From positions 3,038,001-3,102,000 of the forward strand of contig NZ_CP187555.1 of assembly GCF_049860805.1 (NCBI RefSeq): a stretch of DNA of 64,000 bases, read 5' to 3'. Below are positions 25,434-35,540 of the stretch, one piece after another (the first letter of the stretch is position 1; each line of letters starts with the position of its first letter). The translations under genes and the position numbers were made by a program. A model generated the notes under the pieces. That model saw only the letters and a list, made by a program, of their open reading frames with translations. It was not told the origin of the DNA and did no database searches. This stretch comes from Parabacteroides sp900760525 (lineage in GTDB: Bacteria > Bacteroidota > Bacteroidia > Bacteroidales > Tannerellaceae).

Positions 25434-28400
25434 ATGTCCAATGTAAAAATGAAGTTTCAATCTAATATCATTTATTTAACTATCACAAAGATGAAGAAAA
25501 GAAAAATTTGTGTATCTCGTGTTTTAAAGATGACATCTCTGTTCTTCCTTTCTTGTGCCATGTTCGCACAAGCAGAAACGGAAAGTTCACAGAGCATACG
25601 CATCACACTCAACAAAAACAATGTCCGGCTGGAAAATATCTTAAACGACATTGAAAGCCAGACCAATTTACTGTTCATTTACAATAAGAACGTAAATGTT
25701 AACCGAAAAGTCTCAGTAAATGCCGAAAATACTTCTTTGCAGGAAGTATTGCAAAACCTGTTCGACAACAATGTATCCTTCAAAATCGAAGGTTCTTACA
25801 TCGTTCTCTCACCGGCAGGAGCAACAGGCAGCCCACAACAAGCGAAACACACAGTTAAAGGTGTGGTAGAAGATGCATTAGGCCCTATCGCCGGTGCCAA
25901 TGTTGTAGAGAAAGGCACTACCAACGGTACGATTACCGATATGGATGGTAATTTCACATTAAATGTAGCCCCGAACGCCGTACTGGTTATTTCGTATATC
26001 GGCTACAAAGACCAGGAAATGCCGGTAAACAACAAGACAAACATCCAAGTCAAATTGGCCGAGGACTCACAAGCATTGGATGAAGTAGTCGTTGTCGGTT
26101 ACGGTGTCCAGAAACGTGCATCCGTAACAGGATCGGTCGCTTCACTTCAAGCCAAGGATATCGCCACTGTCAAAACTCCGAATGTCAGTAATGCGTTAGC
26201 AGGTAAATTACCCGGTTTACGTGCCGTACAAAGAAGCGGTGCTCCGGGTGACGACGATGCAAGCATCGATATTCGTGGTTATGGTGATGCCTTAGTCATT
26301 GTCGATGGCGTAGAACGTGATTTCAAGCAAATCGATGCCAACGATATCGAATCGATCAGTATCTTGAAAGATGCTTCCGCCGCCGTTTACGGTTTTAAAG
26401 GCGCAAATGGTGTCATCCTTGTTACAACCAAAAAGGGGGAAGTTGGGAAACCTAAGATCAATTATAACGGATATGTCGGAATACAGAACATTACCCGTTA
26501 TCCGGAATATTACAACGGATACGAGTATGCGACTTTGTACAACGAAGCCCAGCAGAATATCGGAGTTACAGCCCCCTATTCAGCTGAAGATCTGGAACGC
26601 TTCAAACAAGGAATCGGGACGACAGACTGGTATGATGAAGTCATTCGCAAAACAGCTCCTGCCACTTATCACAATCTAAGCGTATCGGGAGGTGCAGAAA
26701 AAGTAAAATACTTCTTTTCACTTGGTTTGACAGATCAGGAAGGTATCTACAAATCCAAAGCGTTCAACTATAAAAAATATAATGTACGTTCCAATATCAG
26801 TGCAGAAATCGTCAAAGGCTTTACCGTAGACTTACAGTTAAGCGGTCGTCTGGATACTCGAATGAAACCATACGAAGCAGAGCCGTTAAGCCGTAGCATC
26901 CAGATGGCAAAACCCGTATTCCCGATTTACGCTAACAACAATCCGGATTATTGGTCCAATCCGGGTGATAAAGGGAACCCTGTACATCTGTCCGATATCG
27001 ACAATGTCGGCTACGACAGAAGAGATCGCCGTGAATTTAACGGATCAATCGGTCTGAACTGGGAAGTGCCCTGGGTGAAAGGTTTATCCGCAAAAGCGTT
27101 GTTCTCTTACGACTACAACAACAAATACAGCAGAAAATGGTATAAAGAATATTATGAATATACCTACGACGCGGTCAATGATGTTTATAATGCTTCCGGC
27201 AGCCACACCATTTCAGAGTTGACAACTCAGAATGACAACTATTTCAGACCGAACGGACAAATCTCGCTGAATTATAAGAATACATTCGGCAAGCATGATA
27301 TCGGAGCGTTGGTGTTGTGGGAATTCTACAACGACCGTACCGACATCCTGAAAGCATACCGCCAGTTTACAGTCGGAGCACTCGATCAGATAGACGCAGG
27401 TGACAAGACAAACATAAACAACGGCGGAACAGCTCGTGTTTCCGCTCATGCCGGTTTGGTCGGACGTCTCAATTATGCCTACGACAACAAATATCTGGCA
27501 GAGCTTAGCTTCCGTTATGACGGTTCCTACAAGTTTGCCCCGGACAATCGTTGGGGATTCTTCCCTGCCGTATCTTTGGGTTGGCGTGTCTCTGAAGAAG
27601 CATTCTTCAAAGAAGCATTACCGATGGTCGACAACTTCAAGATCAGAGGCTCCTTCGGAAAAGTGGGAGATGAAGGGGTAACCGGTTATAGCGATGATGA
27701 CGAAAAGAATGGCAAATACAGAGCTTATCAGTATTTAATGGGATATCGGTATCCCTCAGGAAACTATGTTTTAGGAACAGGCGGTCTGACGAACGGAGCA
27801 AAGGACAGAGGTATGCCGAACTTGGCTCTGACTTGGTATGAATCTAAAACAACCAATGTCGGATTCGAAGCATCCGTATTATCCGGTTTAATCAATGTCG
27901 AATTCGATTATTTCGTTCGTAAAAGAAGTGGTCTGCTGACAAAGCGCCAACTTACATTACCGACGACATTCGGCCAGGAACTTCCGGTAGAAAACCTGAA
28001 CTCCGACAGAAACCAGGGATTTGAAATCGTTCTCGGACACCGTCATAAAATCGGAGATTTCACCTACGATGTAAAAGGGAACTTCTCTACTACCCGTATC
28101 TACAATGAGCATGTTGAACGTGCAGCTTCAGCCAATATGTATGATGACTGGAGAAACAACAGCAATGATCGTTATAAAGATATCCAGTGGGGTAAAGTCT
28201 GCATCGGACAGTTCCAAAGCTACGAAGAAATCCTCAATTCACCGATCCAGGATAACAACGGTAACAAATCATTGATGCCGGGCGACTTGAAATTCCAGGA
28301 TTGGAACAATGATGGTATCATCGACGGAAAGGACGACCAGCCGATCGGACATGGAAATACACCGCGCCTGTATTATGGATTGAACCTTTACGGAGAATAC

Positions 28401-28874
28401 AAAGGTTTCGATTTGACTCTCTTCTTCCAAGGGGCTGCCGGTCATGAAGTATTCACGACTGGAGACTTTATGGCTCCATTCATCCAGCAAGGTCTTGGTA
28501 ATGGTATCACACTAAACTTGGATCGCTGGCATCGTGAAGATCCTTCAGATATGAGTAGCGAATGGATTCCCGGATATATGCCGGCACTCCGTCCGACTGG
28601 TTTCTCTGCCAATGCAGGTACAAATACTTGGACAAGACAAAAGGCTAACTATTTACGCCTGAAAACCATCGAATTAGGATACACATTCCCAAAGAAATGG
28701 ATGCAAAGAGCCGGAATCGAAAACCTGCGTATTTATGTAAACAGTTTCAATACTGCAACAATAACAAGCCGCGAAGGCATCATGAAATACATGGACCCGG
28801 AGAACAAAGACGGTATGTTCCGCTATTATCCGCAAATGAAAACATTCAACTTCGGTGTTAATCTAACATTCTAA
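25434..28874 (+). CDS. SusC/RagA family TonB-dependent transporter with STN domain (PUL 2)
   Basis: 1146 residues from the first ATG. A later in-frame ATG at 25491 (MKKRKICVSRVLK) would give a more standard signal peptide (FLSCAMFAQA) and is equally likely. Next comes an STN/secretin-type domain (about 52-120, IRITLNKNNVRLENILNDIE) that signals to FecR, a carboxypeptidase-regulatory-like domain (GVVEDALGPIAGANVVEKGT), a TonB-box-like DEVVVVGYG, plug (DIRGYGDALVIVDGVERD) and barrel ending in GVNLTF. The regulatory-like domain is almost identical in protein to that of the first SusC, although codons differ. The pair with SusD follows after 11 bp. Confidence 0.95.
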   Translation: MSNVKMKFQSNIIYLTITKMKKRKICVSRVLKMTSLFFLSCAMFAQAETESSQSIRITLNKNNVRLENILNDIESQTNLLFIYNKNVNVNRKVSVNAENTSLQEVLQNLFDNNVSFKIEGSYIVLSPAGATGSPQQAKHTVKGVVEDALGPIAGANVVEKGTTNGTITDMDGNFTLNVAPNAVLVISYIGYKDQEMPVNNKTNIQVKLAEDSQALDEVVVVGYGVQKRASVTGSVASLQAKDIATVKTPNVSNALAGKLPGLRAVQRSGAPGDDDASIDIRGYGDALVIVDGVERDFKQIDANDIESISILKDASAAVYGFKGANGVILVTTKKGEVGKPKINYNGYVGIQNITRYPEYYNGYEYATLYNEAQQNIGVTAPYSAEDLERFKQGIGTTDWYDEVIRKTAPATYHNLSVSGGAEKVKYFFSLGLTDQEGIYKSKAFNYKKYNVRSNISAEIVKGFTVDLQLSGRLDTRMKPYEAEPLSRSIQMAKPVFPIYANNNPDYWSNPGDKGNPVHLSDIDNVGYDRRDRREFNGSIGLNWEVPWVKGLSAKALFSYDYNNKYSRKWYKEYYEYTYDAVNDVYNASGSHTISELTTQNDNYFRPNGQISLNYKNTFGKHDIGALVLWEFYNDRTDILKAYRQFTVGALDQIDAGDKTNINNGGTARVSAHAGLVGRLNYAYDNKYLAELSFRYDGSYKFAPDNRWGFFPAVSLGWRVSEEAFFKEALPMVDNFKIRGSFGKVGDEGVTGYSDDDEKNGKYRAYQYLMGYRYPSGNYVLGTGGLTNGAKDRGMPNLALTWYESKTTNVGFEASVLSGLINVEFDYFVRKRSGLLTKRQLTLPTTFGQELPVENLNSDRNQGFEIVLGHRHKIGDFTYDVKGNFSTTRIYNEHVERAASANMYDDWRNNSNDRYKDIQWGKVCIGQFQSYEEILNSPIQDNNGNKSLMPGDLKFQDWNNDGIIDGKDDQPIGHGNTPRLYYGLNLYGEYKGFDLTLFFQGAAGHEVFTTGDFMAPFIQQGLGNGITLNLDRWHREDPSDMSSEWIPGYMPALRPTGFSANAGTNTWTRQKANYLRLKTIELGYTFPKKWMQRAGIENLRIYVNSFNTATITSREGIMKYMDPENKDGMFRYYPQMKTFNFGVNLTF

Positions 28875-28885
28875 AATAAGAAACG

Positions 28886-30733
28886 ATGAAGACAACAATT
28901 ATAAAAAATATCGGATGTGGATTACTTTTGTTAGGTACGACAGCATGTGCCGACTACCTTGAAAAAGAATCTTTCGACATCATCACTCCCGAACAAGTTT
29001 GGAAAGATCCTAAACTGATCAATGGTGTCATGGTCAACCTATACAATGACCTGAATGTTGAAGATTTCAACTATTGGTATCGTGACTCATGGCGCCTGCA
29101 AAACGCCTCTTCCATGTCTGACGAAGCACAAGGTTCTTTCCAGAAAGATCCTCTATTTGACAATGGAAATGCGACATACACGTATGAAGATCATCTATTT
29201 GAACAAAAATTTGCAGACCGCTATAAAAACATCCGTAACTGCAACGACTTTATCAGCCAGTTACAGGAAGCGACAGCCTTGTCGGACTCTGAAAAGAAAT
29301 TACTGTTGGCCGAATCCCGTTTTATTCGTGCCATGCACTATTTCACATTGGTAAAACGCTATGGCGGTATACCTTTGATTGATGCTCCGCAACAATATGA
29401 CCCCAATAATCTGGAAACCTTGATGGTTCCTCGTAATAAAGAAGTCGAAATTTATGATTTCATCGTGAAAGAATGCCAGGAAGCCGCTCAGGATCTTCCC
29501 GAGACAAGAGATGCCGGAGCCAAATACCGGGCAAGTAAATATGTAGCCTTATCCTTATGTTCACGGGCAGCCTTGTATGCCGGTTCCATTGCTCGCTATG
29601 GGACAGTTCAAAAAGAGGGACTCGTAGGTATCCCGTCATCCGAAGCAGACCGCTTTTTCCAAACGGCATACGATGCATCCAAAACGATCATCGCTTCCGG
29701 CAAATATGCCTTGTACAACAAAAAGCCCGATAATAAAGCACAGAACTTTTGCGACATGTTCCTGAAAGGTAACGGTGATAACGGAGAATATATCTTCCAG
29801 AAACAATATAACGTTGCAGGAGGCAAAGGCCACGACTGGGACAAACGTAACGCACCGTTCTCTTATCGTGCCGGTGGTTGGGGATGCGGTATCGCACCTA
29901 CCCTTGAAATGGTTGAATCATACGAATATATAGACGGTTCAGAAGGCACTCTGAAGTTGGAAGAAAATGGCAAACAGCTTCGGTTCGACGATCCTTACGA
30001 AGTATTCGCAAACAAAGATCCGCGCTTGTTCGCTTCCGTTTATCTACCCGGTTCCCCTTGCCAGAGCACAAAGGTCGAATGGAAAAGAGGTATCATCGTT
30101 TCCGACAACGAAAGATATCAGGCGACCAGCCAGCCGGATGGTGGTAATACGGTTGAAATCAACGGAGTCACCTATAGCACATCAGGCAAAGATGGTGGAG
30201 CCGATGCCGGAGATGCCTCCAAAACAGGTTTCTATCAGAAGAAATTCTGGGACGAAACATTGACCGATATGAATATGGGTAAGTCAGAAACTCCATGGCC
30301 GGTTTTCCGTTTAGGAGAAATTTATCTAAATTTGGCGGAAGCTGCAATGGAGTTGAACAAATCATCTGAAGCATTGGATGCAGTCAACAAGATTCGTGAA
30401 CGTGCCGGAATCGCCTTATTGTCAAACATCAATATGGAAAAGATCCGTCACGAACGTAGAGTGGAATTGGCATTCGAAGGTCATCGCTTCTGGGATATGA
30501 AACGTTGGAGAATTGCTCACTTGGATGTAGCACAAGGCGGTTTGAATGGATTCAGAGGAACGGCATTGTATCCTTGGTATGATATTCGTGATGGTAAATA
30601 TGTATTCGAAAGAGGAGCCAACACTCCGAAACAGAAACGTATTTTCTTGGAAAAGAACTATTATACAAAGATCAACCAGACAGATATGAATTCAAATCCG
30701 AATCTCATTCAGAACCCGGGTTATACCAATTAA
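28886..30733 (+). CDS. SusD/RagB family glycan-binding lipoprotein (PUL 2)
   Basis: 615 residues. Lipobox LLGTTAC. SusD features: SFDIITPEQVWKDPKLINGVMVNLYNDL, RFIRAMHYFTLVKRYGGIPLIDAP, and RHERRVELAFEGHRFWDMKRWR followed by the usual C-terminal NPNLIQNPGY. Surface-exposed partner of the SusC just upstream, binding the glycan. Longer than the first SusD because of extra loops between about 290 and 450. It forms an operon with susC and the DUF3823 gene 22 bp downstream. Confidence 0.95.
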   Translation: MKTTIIKNIGCGLLLLGTTACADYLEKESFDIITPEQVWKDPKLINGVMVNLYNDLNVEDFNYWYRDSWRLQNASSMSDEAQGSFQKDPLFDNGNATYTYEDHLFEQKFADRYKNIRNCNDFISQLQEATALSDSEKKLLLAESRFIRAMHYFTLVKRYGGIPLIDAPQQYDPNNLETLMVPRNKEVEIYDFIVKECQEAAQDLPETRDAGAKYRASKYVALSLCSRAALYAGSIARYGTVQKEGLVGIPSSEADRFFQTAYDASKTIIASGKYALYNKKPDNKAQNFCDMFLKGNGDNGEYIFQKQYNVAGGKGHDWDKRNAPFSYRAGGWGCGIAPTLEMVESYEYIDGSEGTLKLEENGKQLRFDDPYEVFANKDPRLFASVYLPGSPCQSTKVEWKRGIIVSDNERYQATSQPDGGNTVEINGVTYSTSGKDGGADAGDASKTGFYQKKFWDETLTDMNMGKSETPWPVFRLGEIYLNLAEAAMELNKSSEALDAVNKIRERAGIALLSNINMEKIRHERRVELAFEGHRFWDMKRWRIAHLDVAQGGLNGFRGTALYPWYDIRDGKYVFERGANTPKQKRIFLEKNYYTKINQTDMNSNPNLIQNPGYTN

Positions 30734-30755
30734 TCATCTAATTTAGAAATTTGAT

Positions 30756-31451
30756 ATGAAAAAGATAAGTTTATTACTGATGGCCGTTTGCTCGTTATGC
30801 TTCACAAGCTGTTTGAGCGATCTGGATAATTATGAATCTCCCAACGGAGGTATCAAAGGACAAATTCTGGATGCAGAAACGAATGAACCGATTCCACTGC
30901 CTGTTCAGGGATCCACAGGTGTTATTATCAATATGTTCGAACAAAACACAGATGCAACACAATCGGTCGATTTTTATGCAAAGATGGATGGTTCATACGA
31001 AAATGCAAAGTTGTTCAACTGTGATTATAAAATTGTTGTAAACGGTCCGTTTGTTTCTCCTTGCGAAGAATTTGTAACCATAAAAGGACAGACAACATTG
31101 GATCTGAAAGCAACTCCTTATGCAAGAATCAACGCTTCAGCACAAGTTACAGGTAAAAAAATCACGATTACATACAAGGTGAACCCAACAAGTAGCAATT
31201 TCAATGTATCCGAAGTGTACGGTTACTGGAATTTTGCTCCGGGCGTCGATAATGGAAATGCCAACCAAGCAGGAAAGCAAATCGTTAAGGAGCAGGAAGG
31301 GACGATCGTTTTCGATCTGGAAAACGATAAAACCTACAAGGACAATCTGTACAAAATACAAGCAAATGGCAACAAAATATATGTACGTGTCGGTGCTAAA
31401 ACAGAAGGCGCAGTCAACTACAGTTCCATTATCGAAGTAATTATAAAATAA
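30756..31451 (+). CDS. DUF3823 domain lipoprotein of the PUL
   Basis: 231 residues. Lipobox FTSC after a short signal peptide. The sequence SDLDNYESPNGGIKGQILDAETNEPIPLPVQGSTG and a second beta-rich half fit DUF3823, a family found right after susD in Bacteroidales PULs. The first half resembles a regulatory-like Ig fold, the second another beta sandwich. It is presumably an additional surface glycan-binding protein; that role is inferred from position, not shown. Last gene before a strong terminator at 31464. Confidence 0.85.
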   Translation: MKKISLLLMAVCSLCFTSCLSDLDNYESPNGGIKGQILDAETNEPIPLPVQGSTGVIINMFEQNTDATQSVDFYAKMDGSYENAKLFNCDYKIVVNGPFVSPCEEFVTIKGQTTLDLKATPYARINASAQVTGKKITITYKVNPTSSNFNVSEVYGYWNFAPGVDNGNANQAGKQIVKEQEGTIVFDLENDKTYKDNLYKIQANGNKIYVRVGAKTEGAVNYSSIIEVIIK

Positions 31452-31463
31452 TACAAAGCGAAA

Positions 31464-31505
31464 AAAGCACAGATATCATAACCTATGAATATCTGTGCTT
31501 TTTCT
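31464..31505 (+). terminator. Intrinsic terminator after the DUF3823 gene
   Basis: AAAGCACAGATAT (31464-31476) pairs with ATATCTGTGCTTT beginning at 31489, followed by T residues. Confidence 0.88.
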
Positions 31506-31513
31506 TATTTTTG
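31506..31513 (+). promoter_or_regulatory. -7 box almost abutting the GH130 start
   Basis: TATTTTTG immediately after the terminator. The ATG at 31518 is only four bases from the final G, so the transcript would begin at or next to the start codon (leaderless). Confidence 0.5.
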
Positions 31514-31517
31514 AAGC

Positions 31518-32657
31518 ATGAAAAAAAGTATCATATTCATCAGTATGCTTGTTTTACCCTTGTTCGGACATGGGCAAAACATATTACCGGATTGGGCATT
31601 AGGAGGATTCGTCAGACCGGCTAATGTAAATCCGATTATCACGCCGAATCCTAATAACCATTTCGACTGCCCAATGCAAGGAAAATCTATGGGGTGGGAA
31701 GAAAGCGATGTCTTTAATCCGGCAGCCACCATCAAAGATGGCAAAATCTGTGTTTTATATCGTGCCGAAGACAATTCGGCAATCGGTATAGGTAAACGGA
31801 CTTCTCGAATCGGGCTTGCCGAATCAAAAGATGGTATAAACATGAAACGTCGGAAAACCCCCGTGATGTATCCGGATAACGATAATGCTAAAGAGTTTGA
31901 GTGGACCGGCGGTTGTGAAGACCCTCGTGTCACAATGACAGAAGACGGCTTGTATGTCATGGCTTATACGGGATGGAATCGGAAGGTAGCTCGTTTATGC
32001 ATTGCGACTTCACGCGATTTGATCACTTGGGAAAAGCACGGTCCGGCTTTCGCTAAAGCCTACGATGGCCGGTTCAAAGACATGTTTTGCAAATCAGGTT
32101 CGATGGTAACAACAATCAAAGATGGCAAACAGGTGCTGGCCAAGATTGGAGGCAAATATTTTATGTATTGGGGAGAGCATGCTGTTTATGCGGCAACTTC
32201 CGATGACTTGGTAAACTGGACCCCGATATTGGATGAAAATAACGAACTGGCAACCGTCATCAAACCCCGCCCACAATATTTTGACAGTGCTTTAACGGAA
32301 TGTGGCCCCCCCGCAGTCTTGACCGACAAAGGAATCGTTTTGCTTTATAACGGTAAAAACCAAACAAACGATAGCAAACGGGACAAGCGTTTCACAGGTG
32401 GGGCTTATTGTGCCGGACAACTTCTGACCGACTCGAAAGAGCCAATGAAAGTATTGGGGCGATTGGATGTCCCTTTCTTCCGTCCAATGGATGCTTTTGA
32501 AAAAAGCGGACAGTATGTAGACGGAACCGTCTTCATCGAAGGGCTTGTATTCTTTAAAAACAAATGGTATCTCTATTACGGATGTGCCGATTCACAAGTG
32601 GGTGTGGCAATTTACGATCCGACCCAAAAGACTGTTGGTGATCCGATTCCCTATTAA
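31518..32657 (+). CDS. GH130 family beta-mannoside hydrolase or phosphorylase, exported
   Basis: 379 residues with a signal peptide to about GHGQ. Five-bladed propeller motifs of GH130: SDVFNPAATIKDGKICVLYRAED, WTGGCEDPRVT, KSGSMV and ALTECGPPAVLTDKGIVLLYNGKN. GH130 contains phosphorolytic enzymes acting on beta-1,4-mannosides (usually cytoplasmic) and hydrolytic beta-1,2-mannosidases. Export from the cytoplasm, where phosphate would not be in control, speaks for a hydrolase. The mannosidase-like GH2 gene follows after 8 bp and is co-transcribed. Target is probably a beta-mannoside from yeast mannan, plant mannan or host N-glycan; the choice is open. Confidence 0.87.
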   Translation: MKKSIIFISMLVLPLFGHGQNILPDWALGGFVRPANVNPIITPNPNNHFDCPMQGKSMGWEESDVFNPAATIKDGKICVLYRAEDNSAIGIGKRTSRIGLAESKDGINMKRRKTPVMYPDNDNAKEFEWTGGCEDPRVTMTEDGLYVMAYTGWNRKVARLCIATSRDLITWEKHGPAFAKAYDGRFKDMFCKSGSMVTTIKDGKQVLAKIGGKYFMYWGEHAVYAATSDDLVNWTPILDENNELATVIKPRPQYFDSALTECGPPAVLTDKGIVLLYNGKNQTNDSKRDKRFTGGAYCAGQLLTDSKEPMKVLGRLDVPFFRPMDAFEKSGQYVDGTVFIEGLVFFKNKWYLYYGCADSQVGVAIYDPTQKTVGDPIPY

Positions 32658-32665
32658 AAAAGCAG

Positions 32666-35359
32666 ATGATGAAACATATTATTTTTGGATTGTGCTTACT
32701 CCTGTCTTCAGGATTAACACAAGCTCAGACACCCAATTATTACCGGAACCCGGATAAAATATATCTGGATTCGAAAGAAGGACATAACGGAAGTTTCACC
32801 TGGCAGATGCATAAGGCCGACGAGACGAAAGATCCGGCTGAAAAAATCTCGCAACCAGGCTATCAGACCGGACAATGGATGCCGGCAATCGTTCCGGGAA
32901 CAGTCCTGAACTCCCTCGTCCACAACAAGGTATATCCGGAACCTTATTATGGCATGAATAACAAGTTAGACCGGAATATCATCCCGGATCTTGCCAAAAC
33001 AGGACGCGAGTTCTACACCTATTGGTTCCGTACGGAATTTGACGTACCGGAAAACTATAAAGACAAAATCGTCTGGCTTCAGGTAGACGGTATCAATTAC
33101 CGCGCCGAAATATGGGTAAACGGCTATCTGCTTGGCAATATGTCCGGTATGTTCAAACCGGAATATATCAATATCACTGATTTCGCCCGCATCGGCCAGA
33201 AGAACGCTCTGGCAATCAAGATTCATCCGGTCGATATGCCGGGGACCATCAAGCCGAAACAGTGGGGAGCCGCCGGTGAGTTTCACAATGGCGGAGACGG
33301 TAACATCGGACTGAACACAACCATGCTGATGAGTGTCGGTTGGGATTTCACCTTCAACGACGGTATCCGCGACCGTAATACCGGTATCTGGAAAAACATC
33401 AGCCTCTATGCTACGGACAAAGCGGTCATCCGCCATCCGTTCATCAAATCCGAACTCTCCAAACCAAGCTACGATTTGGCAAAAGAGACGGTCAGTGTAG
33501 AGGTGACAAACCCGACACAGCGTGGCGTAAAATGTACGGTCAAAGGAGAAATCGTCGGTGAGAACATCACATTCAGCAAAGAGTTGAGCCTGTTCAGGGG
33601 AGAAACGCGGGAGGTTTGCTTCACTCCGGAAGAATTTCCGCAACTGACAATCAAGAACCCGCGTCTGTGGTGGCCGGTCTTCAAAGGGAAACCGGAGCTG
33701 TACGAACTGAAACTGACCGTAAGCGTAGACGGTAAAGTGTCCGATGAGACGAAAACCCGTTTCGGTATCCGGGAAATTACATCCGACCAGAATACACCGG
33801 ACAAATCCCGCCAATTCTATGTGAACGGCAAGAAGCTCTTCATCCGGGGAACCAACTGGATTCCGGAAGGAATGCTCCGTACCTCCGACGAACGTACTTA
33901 TGCAGAATTGCGTTATACAAAACAATCCGGTATCAACCTGGTCCGTATGTGGGGAGGTGGAATTGCCGAATCAGACTATTTCTTCCAGCTCTGCGACGAA
34001 ATGGGACTCCTTGTCTGGCAAGAATTCTGGATGACCGGCGACACCAAACATCCGCAGGATAAAGATTTATATCTGAGTAATGTCGAAGCAACCGTAAAAC
34101 GCCTGCGCAACCATCCTTCACTGGCCTATTATGTATCTTCCAACGAGAGCACGGAAATGCCGGGAGCAAAAGACCTGATCATGAAACTGGATGGGACACG
34201 CGGCTACCAGATGCAGTCGGAATGTGACGGCGTACACGACGGCAGCCCCTACAAACAGGTGAACCCGATGCAGCACTACGAGAATACGGCCTCCGAACGC
34301 GGTAGCCGTGTCGATGGCTTCAACCCGGAATATGGTTCGCCCACTATCCCGACAGTCGAAACGCTCCGCGAAGTAATGGACGAAAAAGATCTCTGGCCGA
34401 TCAATAAAGAGGTATGGGATTATCATGATGGCGGAGGATTCCATCTCATGTCAACCATGTACACAGACCTTACCAACCATTATGGTCCTTCCTCCTCCAT
34501 CGAAGAGTTTGCCACCAAAGGTCAGGCAGTCGGTGCCATGAACTCCAAATCGATCTGGGAAGTCTGGAACTATAACAAATTCGGTTATGGCGACCGCTAT
34601 GCATCAGGCTTATTGTTCTGGTATCATAACTGTCCTGTAAGTCAGGTTTGCGCCCGTATGTGGGATTATTCTTTGGAACCGACCGCCTCTTTATATCATA
34701 CCCAGAACGCATTGGAACCGCTTCATGCCCAGTTTGATTATCTGAAAAATACGGTTTCCGTTTATAATGACTACTATCAGGCATTCAACGGCTATAAGGT
34801 AGCTGCCGAAGTCTACGATCTGAACAGCAAGAAGGTGTGGAGCAAAAGCCAGAAGATCGATATCCCGGAAGACGGTGTCGTAAACGATGTCTTCACAATC
34901 GACTTTCCTCAGAACATCACGCAAGTTCATTTTATAAAACTACGTCTGTTCGATACGAAAGGGAAAGAAGTCGCCAATACATTCTACTGGCGCTCTAACG
35001 ATAAATATGAAGGTCGCAAGACCCTGACAGGCCCGACCTCATCCGGCTTCGAAGATCTGTCGAAACTGAAACAGGTACAATTGAAGACTCGCTACAAAGC
35101 TTATCAAGAAGGCGACCGCCATTTCATTAAAGCAGAAATAAGGAACCCGTCTTCAACCGTAGCATTCTTCACCCAGCTTCAATTGCTCGATCAGGACAAA
35201 AAGCCGGTGCGCCCCAGCTTCTACACAGACAACTTCTTCTCGCTCTTACCGGGAGAAAGTAAAACCGTCATCATAGAAACGGCCACAAGCGATATGCCAT
35301 CCGAACCGACATTCGTTGTGAAAGGCTGGAATATCAAACCAAACAATTTCAAATTGTAA
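32666..35359 (+). CDS. GH2 glycoside hydrolase, beta-mannosidase/exo-glucosaminidase type
   Basis: 897 residues with a signal peptide ending at TQAQ. Jelly-roll N-terminal domain (WMPAIVPGTVLNSLV, a beta-mannosidase-like signature), Ig-like domain, catalytic barrel with the acid/base Glu494 in YVSSNESTEMP and the nucleophile Glu555 in FNPEYGSPTIP, then two C-terminal beta domains. The VPGTV and WWP(V) signatures fit beta-mannosidases and the related exo-beta-glucosaminidases. With exported GH130 upstream, removal of beta-linked mannose (or GlcN) from the non-reducing end is likely. It ends the PUL at an intrinsic terminator. Confidence 0.9.
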   Translation: MMKHIIFGLCLLLSSGLTQAQTPNYYRNPDKIYLDSKEGHNGSFTWQMHKADETKDPAEKISQPGYQTGQWMPAIVPGTVLNSLVHNKVYPEPYYGMNNKLDRNIIPDLAKTGREFYTYWFRTEFDVPENYKDKIVWLQVDGINYRAEIWVNGYLLGNMSGMFKPEYINITDFARIGQKNALAIKIHPVDMPGTIKPKQWGAAGEFHNGGDGNIGLNTTMLMSVGWDFTFNDGIRDRNTGIWKNISLYATDKAVIRHPFIKSELSKPSYDLAKETVSVEVTNPTQRGVKCTVKGEIVGENITFSKELSLFRGETREVCFTPEEFPQLTIKNPRLWWPVFKGKPELYELKLTVSVDGKVSDETKTRFGIREITSDQNTPDKSRQFYVNGKKLFIRGTNWIPEGMLRTSDERTYAELRYTKQSGINLVRMWGGGIAESDYFFQLCDEMGLLVWQEFWMTGDTKHPQDKDLYLSNVEATVKRLRNHPSLAYYVSSNESTEMPGAKDLIMKLDGTRGYQMQSECDGVHDGSPYKQVNPMQHYENTASERGSRVDGFNPEYGSPTIPTVETLREVMDEKDLWPINKEVWDYHDGGGFHLMSTMYTDLTNHYGPSSSIEEFATKGQAVGAMNSKSIWEVWNYNKFGYGDRYASGLLFWYHNCPVSQVCARMWDYSLEPTASLYHTQNALEPLHAQFDYLKNTVSVYNDYYQAFNGYKVAAEVYDLNSKKVWSKSQKIDIPEDGVVNDVFTIDFPQNITQVHFIKLRLFDTKGKEVANTFYWRSNDKYEGRKTLTGPTSSGFEDLSKLKQVQLKTRYKAYQEGDRHFIKAEIRNPSSTVAFFTQLQLLDQDKKPVRPSFYTDNFFSLLPGESKTVIIETATSDMPSEPTFVVKGWNIKPNNFKL

Positions 35360-35382
35360 TATCATAACGGTAAATGAAGTAT

Positions 35383-35425
35383 AAGATAGGTTTCCTTGTT
35401 GATATCGGCAAGGGAACCTATCTTT
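35383..35425 (+). terminator. Intrinsic terminator after the GH2 gene
   Basis: AAGATAGGTTTCCTTG (35383-35398) pairs, with one bulge, with CAAGGGAACCTATCTTT (35409-35425). The rest of the gap to 35565 holds a 29-codon open stretch (35440-35529) that could be a gene remnant, and the next promoter. Confidence 0.8.
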
Positions 35426-35540
35426 GTATTATATAATGACACTTCAAGCTTGCCGACACCTGCCTGACTGCCCAAGACCATTTCAAGGCTTTGTTGGACA
35501 AATTCCGGATTAAATACGAGAATAACTAAAATTGTTTCCG

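Noticed and set aside
35440..35529. A 29-codon open stretch ending in TAA before the metallophosphoesterase gene
   Set aside because: It could be the tail of a lost gene, but it is too short to identify.
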